Assembly (NCBI GenBank): GCA_030428695.1
Contig: JAUIEM010000046.1
Span: forward strand, 1-34,286
Source: a bacterium
GTDB lineage: Bacteria > Planctomycetota > J058 > JAJDCP01
Length of the DNA: 34,286 nucleotides
Direction: 5' to 3'
Numbering within the stretch: the stretch's first letter is position 1; each line of letters begins with the position of its first letter. Shown here piece after piece: positions 1 through 10,372 of this stretch. A model generated the notes under the pieces. It was not told where the DNA came from, did no database searches, and worked only from the letters and a program-made list of their open reading frames with translations. The translations under genes and the position numbers were made by a program.

Positions 1-1
1 G

Positions 2-382
2 CAGATCCACTTCAGCGTCGTCGACGTGCGCGAGGTCGCCTACGCCCAGGCCGAGGCGGTCGAGCGGGAGAGCGCCGAGGGCCGCCACCTGCTCGTCCAC
101 GACGGGCTGTGGATGGCCGACATGGCGCGCCTGATCAAGGCCGACTTCCCGGACATCAAGGTGCCGACCGGCAAGCTCCCCAACATCTTCATGTACGGCG
201 CCGCGCTGTTCGACAAGCGCCTGAGCTGGACCCTGCTGCGGCGCCTGCTCAGCCGGCGCTCGACCTTCGCCAACGAGAAGTCGCGCGAGGCCCTCGGGGT
301 CGTCTACCGACCCCTGGAGGAGACCATCCGGGACACCGTGCAGTCGATGCTCGACCAGCGGCTGGTCACGCCGAAGCGCTGA
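2..382 (+). CDS. C-terminal part of an SDR-family NAD-dependent epimerase/dehydratase (5' end outside window)
   Basis: The reading frame is open from base 2 and ends at a TGA at 380-382, so the gene begins before the window. The first visible residues (FSVVDVREVAYAQAEAVE) match the conserved 'xVDVRDVAxAHxxAxE' segment found after the catalytic core in extended short-chain dehydrogenases such as dihydroflavonol reductase-like epimerases. The rest (LLVHDGLWMADMARLIKADF, then a lysine/arginine-rich region with VPTGKLPN and ALGVVYRPLEETIRDTV) matches the C-terminal substrate domain: the 'Y.P.eetirdtv.sll' pattern is typical of this group. The catalytic YxxxK and the GxxGxxG cofactor motif would lie upstream and cannot be checked. 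A cytosolic NAD(P)-dependent reductase or epimerase is likely; the substrate is unknown. It is separated by 220 bases from the next gene, so it need not belong to the following operon. Confidence 0.8.
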   Translation, partial: QIHFSVVDVREVAYAQAEAVERESAEGRHLLVHDGLWMADMARLIKADFPDIKVPTGKLPNIFMYGAALFDKRLSWTLLRRLLSRRSTFANEKSREALGVVYRPLEETIRDTVQSMLDQRLVTPKR

Positions 383-420
383 GGGGGCGGGAGGGGAGTT
401 CTCTTTGGCGGCCGGCCATG

Positions 421-470
421 CACAACCGCCAACACGCCAAGGAGGAGGAAGAGGAAGAAGGGGAAACGGA
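421..470 (+). repeat. Copy of a CGCCAAG-type dispersed intergenic repeat, followed by a purine-rich tail
   Basis: The segment reads AACCGCCAACACGCCAAGG and then a run of GGAGGAAGAGGAAGAAGGGG. The same AACCGCCAA..CGC..AAG start and purine tail appear on the minus strand near 33860-33935, and a related CGCAGAG version appears at 7978-8517. It sits in the 220-base gap before the radical SAM gene. A short reading frame through it is most likely not a gene. Confidence 0.5.
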
Positions 471-602
471 CGGGCGCAGGCAGGGGCACGTTCGAGGCCC
501 GCGCGGCTCGAAATGACCGCCGCGGGGCGCTACCCTGAAGAAGCATGCAAGATCGCGGCGGGGCGGGTCTTCTTCCCGGAGGAGCAACGAAGGGGGCGAA
601 CG

Positions 603-1406
603 ATGCGATCCTATGACGTCGAGGCCGGACGCATCCGTACGCGCTCCCTCGAGGCCCACATCGTCGAGCACTGCAACCTGCGCTGCGCCGGCTGCTGCTC
701 CCACTCGCCCTTCCTGGCGCGCAGCTTCTCCGAACCCGAGCCTCTGGCCCACGACCTCGCTCGCTTGCGCCGGGTGCTGCGGCCGACCTGGTTCAAGCTG
801 GTCGGCGGCGAGCCGCTGTTGCACCCGCGGCTGCTCGACTTCATCGCCCTGGCGCGGGCGGCGGACATCGCGGAGACCGTCTCGCTGACGACCAACGGCT
901 TCCTGCTCCCGCGCCAGCCCGACGCCTTCTGGCAGGGCCTCGACGCGCTGACCGTCTCGCTCTATCCCGCGCCGGCCCTGCCGGCGGAGACCCGCGCCCT
1001 GATCGCCGAGCGGGCCGAGCGCTTCGGGGTCGAGGTCAACTGGAAGCGCCAGGACGCCTTCGTCGCGATGGACCGGCCGGCGCCGTGCACGGACGCGGCG
1101 GAGAACGCCCGCGTGTTCGCCGGCTGTTGGCTGCGGGAGCGCTGCCACACCGTGTACAAGGGGCGCTTCTTCCAGTGCACCCGGCCCCAGCACAACCACG
1201 CCCTGGCCGGCGGCTACCTGGCCGATGGGGTGGTCCTGCACGACGGGCCGGGGCTGGCCGACGAGCTGCGCGCCTACCTCACGCGGGCCGAGCCCCTCGC
1301 CTCCTGCAGGGTGTGCCGCGGGGGCGACGCCGCCACGCTTCCGCACCGCCAGCTCAGCGCCGCGGAGGTCGCCGCCGGCAGGGAGGCCCTGCGATGCGCG
1401 CTGTGA
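603..1406 (+). CDS. Radical SAM enzyme with SPASM-like C-terminal cysteines
   Basis: A 267-residue protein. The CxxxCxxC motif that binds the [4Fe-4S] cluster is Cys24, Cys28 and Cys31 (HCNLRCAGC), and GGEPLLHP supplies the GGE motif that contacts S-adenosylmethionine. The C-terminal third has further cysteines (AGCWLRERC, GRFFQCTRP, ASCRVCRGG), like the auxiliary-cluster region of SPASM/Twitch proteins that modify peptides or sugars. The ATG at 603 is preferred to earlier in-frame ATGs because GAAGGGGG lies a few bases upstream and because the conserved protein begins there. It is the first gene of a seven-gene block; its end overlaps the next gene by 13 bases. The family cleaves SAM to a 5'-deoxyadenosyl radical to attack unactivated C-H bonds. 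The substrate is unknown; proximity suggests a precursor handled by the two adjacent asparagine-synthetase homologues. Confidence 0.88.
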   Translation: MRSYDVEAGRIRTRSLEAHIVEHCNLRCAGCCSHSPFLARSFSEPEPLAHDLARLRRVLRPTWFKLVGGEPLLHPRLLDFIALARAADIAETVSLTTNGFLLPRQPDAFWQGLDALTVSLYPAPALPAETRALIAERAERFGVEVNWKRQDAFVAMDRPAPCTDAAENARVFAGCWLRERCHTVYKGRFFQCTRPQHNHALAGGYLADGVVLHDGPGLADELRAYLTRAEPLASCRVCRGGDAATLPHRQLSAAEVAAGREALRCAL

Positions 1407-2427
1407 GGGCCTTCGCGGTCGGCGCGACCGGCTGGCCGGAGCGCTTCTACGCCCCCGAGCTCGGCGGGTACCCGCGCCCTCGGGCCGAGCCGGTGCTCGC
1501 CGACCTCGGACGGCGGCGCTGGGATCCGGTCGGCCTGGACGGCTGGATGCGGGGGCGGCCGGTGGCCGGCAGGAGCTGCTTCGACGGAGTGGCGGTGGTG
1601 CGCGCCGGGCACGGCTACACGCGCGACCTCGAGATCGTGCCGGGGGTGCCGCCGGAGCCGCCGGAGGAGGGGCTGCTCGCCGTGCTCGAGGGGGCGCTGG
1701 AGCGCATCCTCGCGTTGTCCTTGCCGATCGCGCTGGCCCTGTCCGGCGGTCTGGACTCGGCGCTGGTGCTCGCGCTGCTTTTGCGGATGGGCCGGACGCT
1801 GCCGGTCTACACCCTGGTCTGCGACGCCGCGGGCTACGGCGAGGAGGCCGAGACCCTGCGGACGGCGCGGGCGCTCGGGGTCGAGCCGCGCATCGTGCGG
1901 ACCTCCCTCGATGAGCTGCGGGGCTTCCTGCCCGGCTCGATCGCGGCCTGCGAGCGCCCGCTCTACAACCTGCACCCGGTCGCTCGCACGGCGTTGGCGA
2001 TGTGCATGCGGGCGGACGGCTTCGACGTCATGCTGACGGGCGACGGGGCGGATCAGGTCTGCGCCGGGGAGGGGGCCGGCGACTACCTGCCGATCGTCGA
2101 TGCCTTGTGCGGCGCGGGGGGGATGGAGCTGCGGAGCCCCTTCCTCGACCCCCTGGTCGACGCCAAGCTGCGCAGCTTCGGCCCCCAGCCGGACAAGCGC
2201 GCCCTGCGCGAGGCGGCGGCGGAGCTGCTGCCGGCGGAGCTGCTCGCGCGTCGGAAGACGCCGCGCTACGCGCCGGAGATCTGCGTCGCCCGCTACTTCG
2301 ACCCCGCCACCGCCGCGTCCATCGCCCGCTGCATCGGCCGCGAGCCCGCGCTCGACAGCGACCGGGAGCGGGTCGCCTGGGCGAGCGCCTGCCTGCTCGC
2401 GCGCTCGCACCACGTCGAGGAAGGGTG

Positions 2428-2428
<1 letters not shown>
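1394..2428 (+). CDS. Asparagine synthetase-like ATP-dependent amide ligase lacking the glutaminase domain
   Basis: A 344-residue protein. The ATP-pyrophosphatase P-loop SGGLDS is at residues 117-122, followed by GDGADQ, the ELRSPFLDP motif and the late KRALREAAAELLP segment, all typical of the synthetase half of AsnB. The N-terminal ~110 residues do not begin with Cys2 and show no Ntn-glutaminase motifs, so glutamine hydrolysis is not expected here. In known families, such stripped or altered AsnB relatives adenylate a carboxylate and form an amide with a non-ammonia amine (beta-lactam synthetase, lasso-peptide cyclase). The ATG at 1394 overlaps the radical SAM gene by 13 bases. The next gene starts within this stop codon (TGATG at 2426-2430), so the two AsnB homologues are translationally coupled. 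Either it accepts ammonia or glutaminase help from its neighbour, or it makes a different amide bond; sequence alone does not decide. Confidence 0.85.
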
Positions 2429-4184
<1,756 letters not shown>

Positions 4185-4188
<4 letters not shown>

Positions 4189-5375
4189 GCCTGCGCGTGC
4201 TGTTCACCGTCATCCCCGAGAAGGGCCACATCCACCCGCTGCTCGGCGTCGCCCAGGAGCTGCAGGAGCGCGGCCACACGGTCGCCTTCCACGCCCCCGC
4301 CGACATCCGGCCGCAGCTCGCCCGGGCCGGCATCGCGCGCTTCCTCGGTCCGGACACCCTGCCGCCGCCGCCCGACGCCAACCGCGGCGCGGAGTTCGCC
4401 GCGCGGGTGCGGGATGCCGCCTGGCTGCGGGGCTGGATCGAGGAGCTGCTGGTCAGCCGCGCCCCCGCCGCCGTGCCGCCCCTCGAACAGGCGATGGAGC
4501 GCTTCCGCCCCGACCTGGTCGTCACCGATCCGATGGTCTACGCCGCCGCGCTCGCCGCGCACCGCCGGGGACTGCCCTGGGTGGCGGTGTCGAACTCCCT
4601 CAACCCGGCGCTCAGCGACGAGATGGAGAGCGAGCTGCTCGACACCGTCGCCGCCCTCGCCCCCGCGCGGCGTGCGCTGTTCGCGCGGGAGGGGCTCGAC
4701 ATCGGCTTCCGCGGCTGCGACATGCTCAGCCCCTGGCTGACCGTCGCCTTCACGACGCCGGCCTTCGTCGGCCGTGAGGTGCCCGGGGTGGAGCTGCTCG
4801 GAGCGGCCCTGCCGCGCGGCCCGCGGGGCGACGAGCCGGACTTCGACGAGCGCCCCGACGGCCGCCCCCTGGTGCTGATGTCTCTCGGCAGCCAGATCTA
4901 CCACCAGCCGGCGATGTTCCGGAAGGTCTTCGCCGCGGTCGAGGGCGAGCCCCTGCGCCTGCTCGCCAGCGTCAGCGAGCTGCACGGCCGGCTCGGGCCC
5001 CTGCCCGCCAACGTGCGCACCGCCCGCTACCTGCCGCAGCTCGCGCTCCTGCGAAAGGCGCGGGCGCTGATCTCCCACGGCGGGGCGAACTCGGTGATGG
5101 AGGCCGCCGCCCACGGCGTGCCGCTGTTGCTCTCGCCGCTGTGCAACGACCAGTTCCACCAGGCCTTCTTCCTGCGGCGGAACGGCATGGGCCGCGTGCT
5201 CGACCTCGAGGCCTGTCCGGTGGAAGCCTGCCGCGACGCCCTGCGGGCGCTGCTCGCCGACGGCCCGGAGCGCCGGGCGGCCGCCCGCATCGCCGCGAGC
5301 TACGGGGACGGCTCGGGGCGCTGCGCGACCTTGCTCGAAGAGCTCGCGGCGCGGCTCGGGGTCGGGCGATGCTGA
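4185..5375 (+). CDS. GT1-family (MGT/erythromycin-CIII-like) glycosyltransferase
   Basis: A 396-residue GT-B fold protein. The N-terminal acceptor domain starts LRVLFTVIPEKGHIHPLLGV, the common 'GH..P...lA..L..rGH.V' opening. The C-terminal nucleotide-sugar domain has MSLGSQIYHQ and SHGGANSVMEAAAHGVP starting at Ser297, followed by the LCNDQFHQAFFL segment. This matches the donor-binding signature of macrolide and UDP-glucuronosyl-type transferases (HGG...E....GvP....P...DQ..na). It would move a sugar from an NDP-sugar to a small-molecule acceptor in the cytosol. ATG 4185 overlaps the preceding stop (ATGA). The asparagine often seen after the DQ is replaced (DQFHQ). Donor and acceptor are unknown. 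Confidence 0.9.
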
Positions 5376-6334
5376 CGGTGCCGGTCGTCGTCACCGCCAA
5401 GGATGAGGAGCGCGGCCTCGCCGCCTGCCTGCGCTCGCTGCTCGTCGCGGTGGCGCGCGCCGAGGAGGACGGGCCGCGGCTGCCGGTCACGGTCGTGCTC
5501 GACGACTGCAGCGACGGCAGCGAGCGCGTCGCCCGGAAGTTCCCGGTGAAGGTAGAGACGAGCAGCGGCGGCATCGTCGAGGCGCAGCGGAAGGCCCCGC
5601 CGGCCGAGGACTTCGTGCTGTTCTGCGACGCGGACATCCGCCTCGCTCCCGACGCCCTCGCCCGGCTGGTCGCGGCGATGCGGGAAGATCCGGCGCTGCG
5701 CGTCGCCTATCCCCGGAAGATCCCCCTTACACCCGAGCGGGGCGGCGCGATCGCCCGGGCGCTGTACACCTACAACCGGCGCAACGGCTTCCAGACCCGG
5801 CGCCGCTACTTCAACGGCAAGCTGTTCGCGATCCGCGGCTGGGCGATCCCGACCCGGGCTGCGCTGGCCCCGCGCGTGGCCCGGCTGCCGACGGACAACT
5901 TCTACGACCTCGGCGCCGGCATCCGGGTCGACGACATCTACCTGTCGCGGAGCATCCTCCGGCGCTGGGGCCCCCGGGCGATCGCCGAGGTGCCGGCGGC
6001 CCGCATCTGGTACCGCCCGCCGGCCAGCCTACGCGGCATGTACCGCACCTACCGGCGCATGCGCCGCGAGATCGAGCGCCTCGACCGGCTGCTGCCCGAG
6101 ACCCGCCCCGCCCACCGCCGCCACGGCGTGCGCCGCCTCGACCGCCGCGCCTATCTCGCGGCCCCGGCCGCCGAGCGGCGCGACTGGCTGGTGTTCCAGG
6201 CGGCCCTGCTCGGTTGCAAGGCCTGGTACGCCCTCGAGCGGCTCTGGTTCCGCCACCTGGCCGGACGCCCCTGTCCGGACTGGCCGCCGATCGAGGAGAG
6301 CAAGCCGGCGATCCCGGCCGGGGCGGGGCGGTGA
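5369..6334 (+). CDS. GT2-family (GT-A fold) glycosyltransferase
   Basis: A 321-residue protein. The N-terminus VPVVVTAKDEERGLAACLRS is the classic GT2 opening. VLDDCSDGSERVA binds the nucleotide. CDADIRL supplies a DxD metal-binding motif at Asp87-Ala88-Asp89, and RVDDIYLS at about residues 186-193 offers the acidic catalytic position. No strong membrane segment is visible, so it is probably cytosolic or peripheral. The last ~90 residues are basic and arginine-rich. It overlaps the GT1 gene by 7 bases and ends inside the next start codon (GTGA). Two glycosyltransferases of different folds in one operon imply at least two sugar additions. Confidence 0.88.
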   Translation: MLTVPVVVTAKDEERGLAACLRSLLVAVARAEEDGPRLPVTVVLDDCSDGSERVARKFPVKVETSSGGIVEAQRKAPPAEDFVLFCDADIRLAPDALARLVAAMREDPALRVAYPRKIPLTPERGGAIARALYTYNRRNGFQTRRRYFNGKLFAIRGWAIPTRAALAPRVARLPTDNFYDLGAGIRVDDIYLSRSILRRWGPRAIAEVPAARIWYRPPASLRGMYRTYRRMRREIERLDRLLPETRPAHRRHGVRRLDRRAYLAAPAAERRDWLVFQAALLGCKAWYALERLWFRHLAGRPCPDWPPIEESKPAIPAGAGR

Positions 6335-7107
6335 TCCGGCGCGTCGCGACGCCGGGCATCGAGCCGCTGGAGGTGTGGGACCTCGAGGTCGGCGGCCAGA
6401 CCTTGTGGGAATCTCAGGAGAGCACCGCCTGGCCGCGCGCCCTGGTCGCGGCCGTCCGGGCCCTGCGCGCCGGCGCGGCGGTCGCCCGCGGGGGGCGCCG
6501 GCTGCGACAGCTCGACGTCGCCTCCCTGCGCCTGTGCGGTGGGGGAGCGGGGGAGGCGGAAGCGGACGCGCTGCGCGGCCTGGGGCTGCCGGTCTCTCGC
6601 GACCCCGCCGGGCGCTTCGCCGGGGAGGCCGGCGGATGGGCGCTCGGCGGGGGCGCGGTCCTCGACCTCGGCCAGACCGCGCTCAAGCTCTCGGCCGGCG
6701 GCCGGCGCTGGCTGCTGCCACGCGACCGCGGGAAGTTGCCCGTGCGCACGGGGAAGGAGACGCCGGCCTGCCGCGCCGCCCAGCGCCGGGCGCTGCGCGG
6801 CTTCCTCGCGGCGGCGCGCGCCCGGCTCGGGGAGACGCGGGGACGCCTGGTCGTCGCCCTGCCCTGCGCCCTCGACGCCGCGGGGGTGCCGGGGGAGTGC
6901 TCCTACATCGGACTGGACAGCAGGCTGCTCGAGGACGTATTCCGGGGAATGGACATCCTGCTGCTCAACGACGCCGAGCTCGCGGCGCTCTCGGCCCTGG
7001 TCGCCGGCCAGGACACCGCCGGCGGCTGCCTGCTGCTCAGCATCGGCTTCGGGGTCGGGGCCGCGCTCCTCTGCGCGGGCGCCGCCCTGCCGGAGGGCCT
7101 CGCGTGA
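6331..7107 (+). CDS. Divergent ROK/actin-fold sugar kinase-like protein
   Basis: A 258-residue protein with a GTG start at 6331 overlapping the previous TGA. Three ASKHA-type motifs are visible: a phosphate-1 loop DLGQTALKL beginning at Asp112, LLNDAELAALSAL around Asn213-Asp214, and SIGFGVGAAL around residues 237-246, matching the 'END...a.GE' and 'GTGIG.G' motifs of ROK kinases and repressors. The expected zinc motif (CxCGxxGC) is missing and the protein stops soon after the GFGVG loop, so it is shorter than a normal ROK kinase (about 300). The first ~105 residues show nothing I recognise. It may phosphorylate a sugar intermediate, or be a non-catalytic relative. Its tight placement between glycosyltransferase and deacetylase argues for sugar metabolism within the operon. 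Confidence 0.6.
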   Translation: MIRRVATPGIEPLEVWDLEVGGQTLWESQESTAWPRALVAAVRALRAGAAVARGGRRLRQLDVASLRLCGGGAGEAEADALRGLGLPVSRDPAGRFAGEAGGWALGGGAVLDLGQTALKLSAGGRRWLLPRDRGKLPVRTGKETPACRAAQRRALRGFLAAARARLGETRGRLVVALPCALDAAGVPGECSYIGLDSRLLEDVFRGMDILLLNDAELAALSALVAGQDTAGGCLLLSIGFGVGAALLCAGAALPEGLA

Positions 7108-7931
7108 CGATCCTCGTCGTCTCTCCGCACCTCGACGACGCGGTGCTCTCCGTCGCGGGCTTCCTCCTGCGGGAGCGGCGCCGCGGCCGGCGGGTCGTCG
7201 TCGCGACGGTGTGCAGCGAGGGACCCGGTTACGCCGCCCGCCGCGCCGAGGACCGCGCGGCGCTGGCCCTACTCGATGTCGAGGCCCGCCACCTCGGCTT
7301 CCCCGACGCCCCGTTCCGTGGCTACTCCGGTTTCGGGGAGCTCATCGGCATGCCGGACAAGCGCGACTACCCGGTGAAGAAGGCCGTGGGCGAGGCCCTT
7401 GACAACCTGGTCGTCGAGCTGATGCCGCGCGAGCTGTGGTTCCCCCTCGGTGTCGGCGGCCACGTCGACCACCGCCTGTGTTACTGCCTCGCCGCCATCA
7501 CCTTCCGGACCATCGCCCGGACCTTCTACGAAGACCGCCCCTACGCCTTCGTCGCGGGGGCCGTCGACGACCGTCTGGCGGGTGTCGGCACGTACACCCC
7601 GGCGCTCGACGACGCGTCCTGGTCCGCGAGCTTCCTCGCCCAGGGCTACGTGCAGAGCTGGTTCCCGCGGGGCCCCGCCGGCGACGCCCTGCTCGCCCGG
7701 CTGATCGCGCAGCGGCGGCGCTGCCTCGCGCGCGTACCCCCGCTGCGGCCGGAGCTGCTCGCGGTCGAGGCGGAGGATGTGCGGACGATCGCGGCGGCGG
7801 TCGCCTGCTACGAGAGCCAGCTCGTCCCGCTGTTCGGTGACCGGCAGGGCTTTCTCGCGGCGAGCGCGGCCTACGCGAGGGAGCTCGGGGCGGGCGCGCG
7901 CTACGCGGAGCGGCTGTGGCGTCGGCGCTGA
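7104..7931 (+). CDS. PIG-L/LmbE-family N-acetyl-sugar deacetylase
   Basis: A 275-residue protein starting at GTG 7104, overlapping the previous TGA. The N-terminal SPHLDDAVLS gives the family PHxDD motif: His9 and Asp12 as zinc ligands and Asp11 as the general base. GGHVDHRLC gives the second zinc motif (His120, Asp122, His123). The usual glutamate after the two aspartates is alanine here, a common variation. Family members remove acetyl from N-acetylglucosaminyl conjugates (mycothiol MshB, GlcNAc-PI, teicoplanin and bacillithiol pathways). Placed behind two glycosyltransferases, it probably deacetylates an attached GlcNAc-like sugar. It is the last gene of the block; an imperfect hairpin follows 14 bases after the stop. 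Confidence 0.9.
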   Translation: MTILVVSPHLDDAVLSVAGFLLRERRRGRRVVVATVCSEGPGYAARRAEDRAALALLDVEARHLGFPDAPFRGYSGFGELIGMPDKRDYPVKKAVGEALDNLVVELMPRELWFPLGVGGHVDHRLCYCLAAITFRTIARTFYEDRPYAFVAGAVDDRLAGVGTYTPALDDASWSASFLAQGYVQSWFPRGPAGDALLARLIAQRRRCLARVPPLRPELLAVEAEDVRTIAAAVACYESQLVPLFGDRQGFLAASAAYARELGAGARYAERLWRRR

Positions 7932-7945
7932 GTACAGCTGTTCGT

Positions 7946-7964
7946 CCGCGGACTGTAGTCGCGG
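7946..7964 (+). terminator. Hairpin just after the biosynthetic operon
   Basis: CCGC(G)GACT pairs with AGTCGCGG around a 2-base loop, with one bulged G. There is no T-run, so intrinsic termination is only a possibility. The core GTCCGCGGAC (7944-7953) is also a perfect 10-base palindrome, so a protein-binding site is an alternative. Confidence 0.35.
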
Positions 7965-7977
7965 AGCGTTCGATTTC

Positions 7978-8517
7978 AACGCAGAGGCGCAGAGGCGCAG
8001 AGACGCAGAGAAAGAGGGGTCGGCGTGAGACGGCGCGTCGTTGTCGAGTGCAAGGCAGCGACTGCTCGCAATCCCGTTTCTCCAGACGTTCGATTTCTCG
8101 GCGGTCGATCAAGGCAAGAGGGGAAGGAGGGGAGAAGAGGAAGAAAGAAGAGAAGAAGGAAGGAAAGAAGGAAGAAAAGAGTTTATAACGAAGGCAGGAG
8201 GGGGGAGAAGGCAGGAAAAGAGAAGAGAAAAAGCAAAGAAGTGGAGGCTGGCTTCTGTTGGCTTTCCATCTTCCCTCGCTTTGGTTTTTGAATTTATCTT
8301 ATTTGTTTTCTTTTCTTTTCTTCTCTTCTCTTCTTCTCGTCTTTTCCTGCCTTCCTTACTTCCTGCATTCCTTATAGGTTTCTTCTCTCTTCTTCCATTT
8401 CGGTCAGTGCCTGGTCAAAAATGGATGGAGTCTACCGTGTCGTGTGTGAAGAGGTTGTGATCAGATAAGATAAGGCAAGGGGCGCTCTGCGCCTCTGCTC
8501 CTCTGCGCCTCTGCGTT
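7978..8517. repeat. Large imperfect inverted repeat: CGCAGAG arrays at both ends, purine arm and pyrimidine arm inside
   Basis: The left end starts AACGCAGAGGCGCAGAGG (7978-7995) and continues an 8-base cadence (GCAGAGGC, GCAGAGGC, GCAGAGAC, GCAGAGAA). The right end is its reverse complement, CCTCTGCGCCTCTGCGTT (8500-8517). Inside, bases 8110-8240 are almost all purine on this strand and 8300-8405 almost all pyrimidine. They share a 15-base exact inverted match, GAAGGCAGGAAAAGA (8207-8221) with TCTTTTCCTGCCTTC (8340-8354). The two pairings have slightly different centres (about 8248 and 8281), so the arms differ by indels. The outer arrays resemble a CGCAGAG repeat that I recall as widespread in bacterial intergenic DNA. 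Confidence 0.7.
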
Positions 8518-8696
8518 CCCTTTTTTTCCTCCGCAGCGTTTCGCGCTAGCCGCAACTTCAGCCTGGGCCTCGCCGGTACTTTCTCTGGGGAGCTGTACCA
8601 AGCGCTGTCGTCCGCGCCGGGCCGGTCTGGCTGGAAGTCCGGTTTCCATCCGCGTAGACTCCGTCGGATGCCGCACGTCCGCGGCCGCGAGCGAGC

Positions 8697-10343
8697 ATGG
8701 TACGCGTCCTCGACCAGCTGTCCGACATCCCCCTCGCCGGGCTGATGGCCGTCGTGACGGCCGGCTACCTGCTCGGGCGCCTGCGCTGGCGCGAGCTGTC
8801 CTTCGGACCGGCCGGCGGGACCCTGACGGTGGCCCTGCTGTTCGGCTGGCTCGGCCTCAGCCTGGAGCTGCTCTACGGCGAAGCGTCGCCGCCACTGACG
8901 GTCGGGGGCTTCGGCTTCGCGCTCTTCATCTACTCGATCGGCTTCGAGGCCGGACCGCAGTTCTTCCAGAGCCTGCGCAACGCCCACGGCTGGAAGTGCG
9001 TCGGCCTCGGCGCGCTGGTCGTCGTCGTCGCCCTCGGCCTCGCGCTGGGGCTCGGCCTGGTGTGCGGCTTCGATGCGCCGACCACCGCGGGCCTGCTCGC
9101 CGGCGGCATGACCAGCGCGTCGGCCTTCGCCGCCGCCGCGGACGGGGTCGGCTCGAATAGTCCGCACCTGTCGATCGCCTTCGCCCTGACCTATCCGGTC
9201 GGGCTGATCGGCCTGGTCCTCCTGGTCCAGACCGTGCCGCGGCTGCTGCGCACGGACCTCAGCCAGGGCTCCTCGGAGCACGAGACCGAGGAGCCTCCCG
9301 CGCCCGCCGTGCCGGAGCTGACCCGCGCCTTCCGGGTCGACCGCCCGGAGGTCGCCGGCCGCACGCTGCGGGAGCTCGACCTCGGCAGTCGCACCGGCTG
9401 CGTGGTGTCCTCGATCCGGCGCGGCGCGGAGGTGCTCGAGCCCCACGCCGAGCAGGCGATCGCGTGCGGCGACCACCTGCTGGTCGTCGGCCTGCTCCAC
9501 GAGCTCCAGGCCCTGGGCGCGCTCGTGGGCCCGGAGGTCTACGACGCCGAGCTGCGGCTGCGCGTGCCGGTGCCGCGGCGCGTGATCGTCGCGAGCGCGC
9601 AGGCGGCGGGGCGGACGCTGCGCGACATCGACCTGAGCAAGCGCTTCCGGGTGCTGGTCAAGGCCGTCGAGCGCGGGGCGACCCGCATCGACCCGAACGC
9701 GGACACGATCCTGCTCAAGGAGGACGTCGTCGAGCTGCTCGGGCCCCGCGATCGGGTGCGCGCGGCGGCGCGCTTCCTCGGAGCCTTCGAGCCGGCGACG
9801 AACGTCACCGACATCGCGGTCTATGCCGGGGGCATCCTGGCCGGACTGCTGCTCGGCAGCATCCACCTCCGGCCCCTCGGCCTCGACCTGACCCTCGGCC
9901 ACGCGGGCGGGCTGTTGCTCAGCGGCATCCTGCTCGCGACCCTGCGCCGCTTCGGACCCGTGCGGGCGGGGGTGCCACCGGCGGCGCGGCAGCTGGTGCG
10001 CGATCTCGGCGTCCTGTTGTTCGTCGCGGAGGTCGGCGTCGCGGCCGGCCACGCCCTCGAAGCCGATCTCGACCTGCACGTGCCGCTCGTGCTCCTCGCC
10101 GGCCTGGCCGTGACCGTCGTGCCCGTCCTCACCGCGCTGGCCGTCGGCCACTTCGTCCTCGGCCTGCGGCCGGTCGACAGTTGGGGGAGCATCTGCGGGG
10201 GCATGACCTCCTCCGCCGCCCTGTCCGCGATCAAACGCGCCGCGGACAGCAACGAGCCGGCCGTCAGCTACGCGGCGGCCTTCGCGGTCGCCAGCGTGCT
10301 GGTCACGGCCGCCGGACAGGTCGTGATGCGGGTGGTGGGGTAG
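8697..10343 (+). CDS. AspT/YidE-type membrane transporter with two RCK-C (TrkA-C) domains
   Basis: A 548-residue protein, the usual family length. Hydrophobic helices occupy about residues 10-185. Two soluble TrkA-C-like domains follow at about 205-285 and 290-365 (each with the pattern 'V.GRTLRELDL...... .V.SI.RG'). A second helix bundle fills 370-546. Each bundle has a matching glycine-rich motif, GGMTSASAFAAAAD at residue 136 and GGMTSSAALSAIKRAADSNE at residue 501; this internal symmetry is typical of the aspartate:alanine antiporter (AspT/YbjL) group. The cytoplasmic TrkA-C domains probably bind a regulatory ligand. The substrate cannot be deduced. The gene stands alone: non-coding DNA lies upstream, and a GGCGCG/CGCGCC hairpin follows the stop. 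Confidence 0.9.
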   Translation: MVRVLDQLSDIPLAGLMAVVTAGYLLGRLRWRELSFGPAGGTLTVALLFGWLGLSLELLYGEASPPLTVGGFGFALFIYSIGFEAGPQFFQSLRNAHGWKCVGLGALVVVVALGLALGLGLVCGFDAPTTAGLLAGGMTSASAFAAAADGVGSNSPHLSIAFALTYPVGLIGLVLLVQTVPRLLRTDLSQGSSEHETEEPPAPAVPELTRAFRVDRPEVAGRTLRELDLGSRTGCVVSSIRRGAEVLEPHAEQAIACGDHLLVVGLLHELQALGALVGPEVYDAELRLRVPVPRRVIVASAQAAGRTLRDIDLSKRFRVLVKAVERGATRIDPNADTILLKEDVVELLGPRDRVRAAARFLGAFEPATNVTDIAVYAGGILAGLLLGSIHLRPLGLDLTLGHAGGLLLSGILLATLRRFGPVRAGVPPAARQLVRDLGVLLFVAEVGVAAGHALEADLDLHVPLVLLAGLAVTVVPVLTALAVGHFVLGLRPVDSWGSICGGMTSSAALSAIKRAADSNEPAVSYAAAFAVASVLVTAAGQVVMRVVG

Positions 10344-10356
10344 CCTTCGCGCGTCG

Positions 10357-10372
10357 GGCGCGGGCTCGCGCC
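10357..10372 (+). terminator. GC hairpin after the AspT-type transporter gene
   Basis: GGCGCG pairs with CGCGCC around a GGCT loop, 13 bases after the stop codon. No U-tract follows, so it may act as an RNA 3' end stabiliser rather than a classical terminator. Confidence 0.4.

Larger units (their letters stand above)
7932..8696. other. 765-base non-coding interval with low-complexity inverted repeat
   Basis: There is no convincing gene. The interval is far less GC-rich than its surroundings, and its short reading frames are arginine/lysine or serine/phenylalanine strings dictated by the purine and pyrimidine runs. It holds the operon-end hairpin, the inverted repeat at 7978-8517 and the leader of the next gene. 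Confidence 0.75.

Noticed and set aside
418..516. Short glutamate-rich frame that could be a RiPP precursor before the radical SAM gene
   Set aside because: It is encoded by the CGCCAAG repeat and its purine tail, has no good ribosome site and ends without a plausible core peptide.
8025..8460. Frames rich in arginine/lysine/glutamate in the purine tract
   Set aside because: Composition follows the purine-only DNA; such frames are common mis-annotations in CGCAGAG-type repeats.
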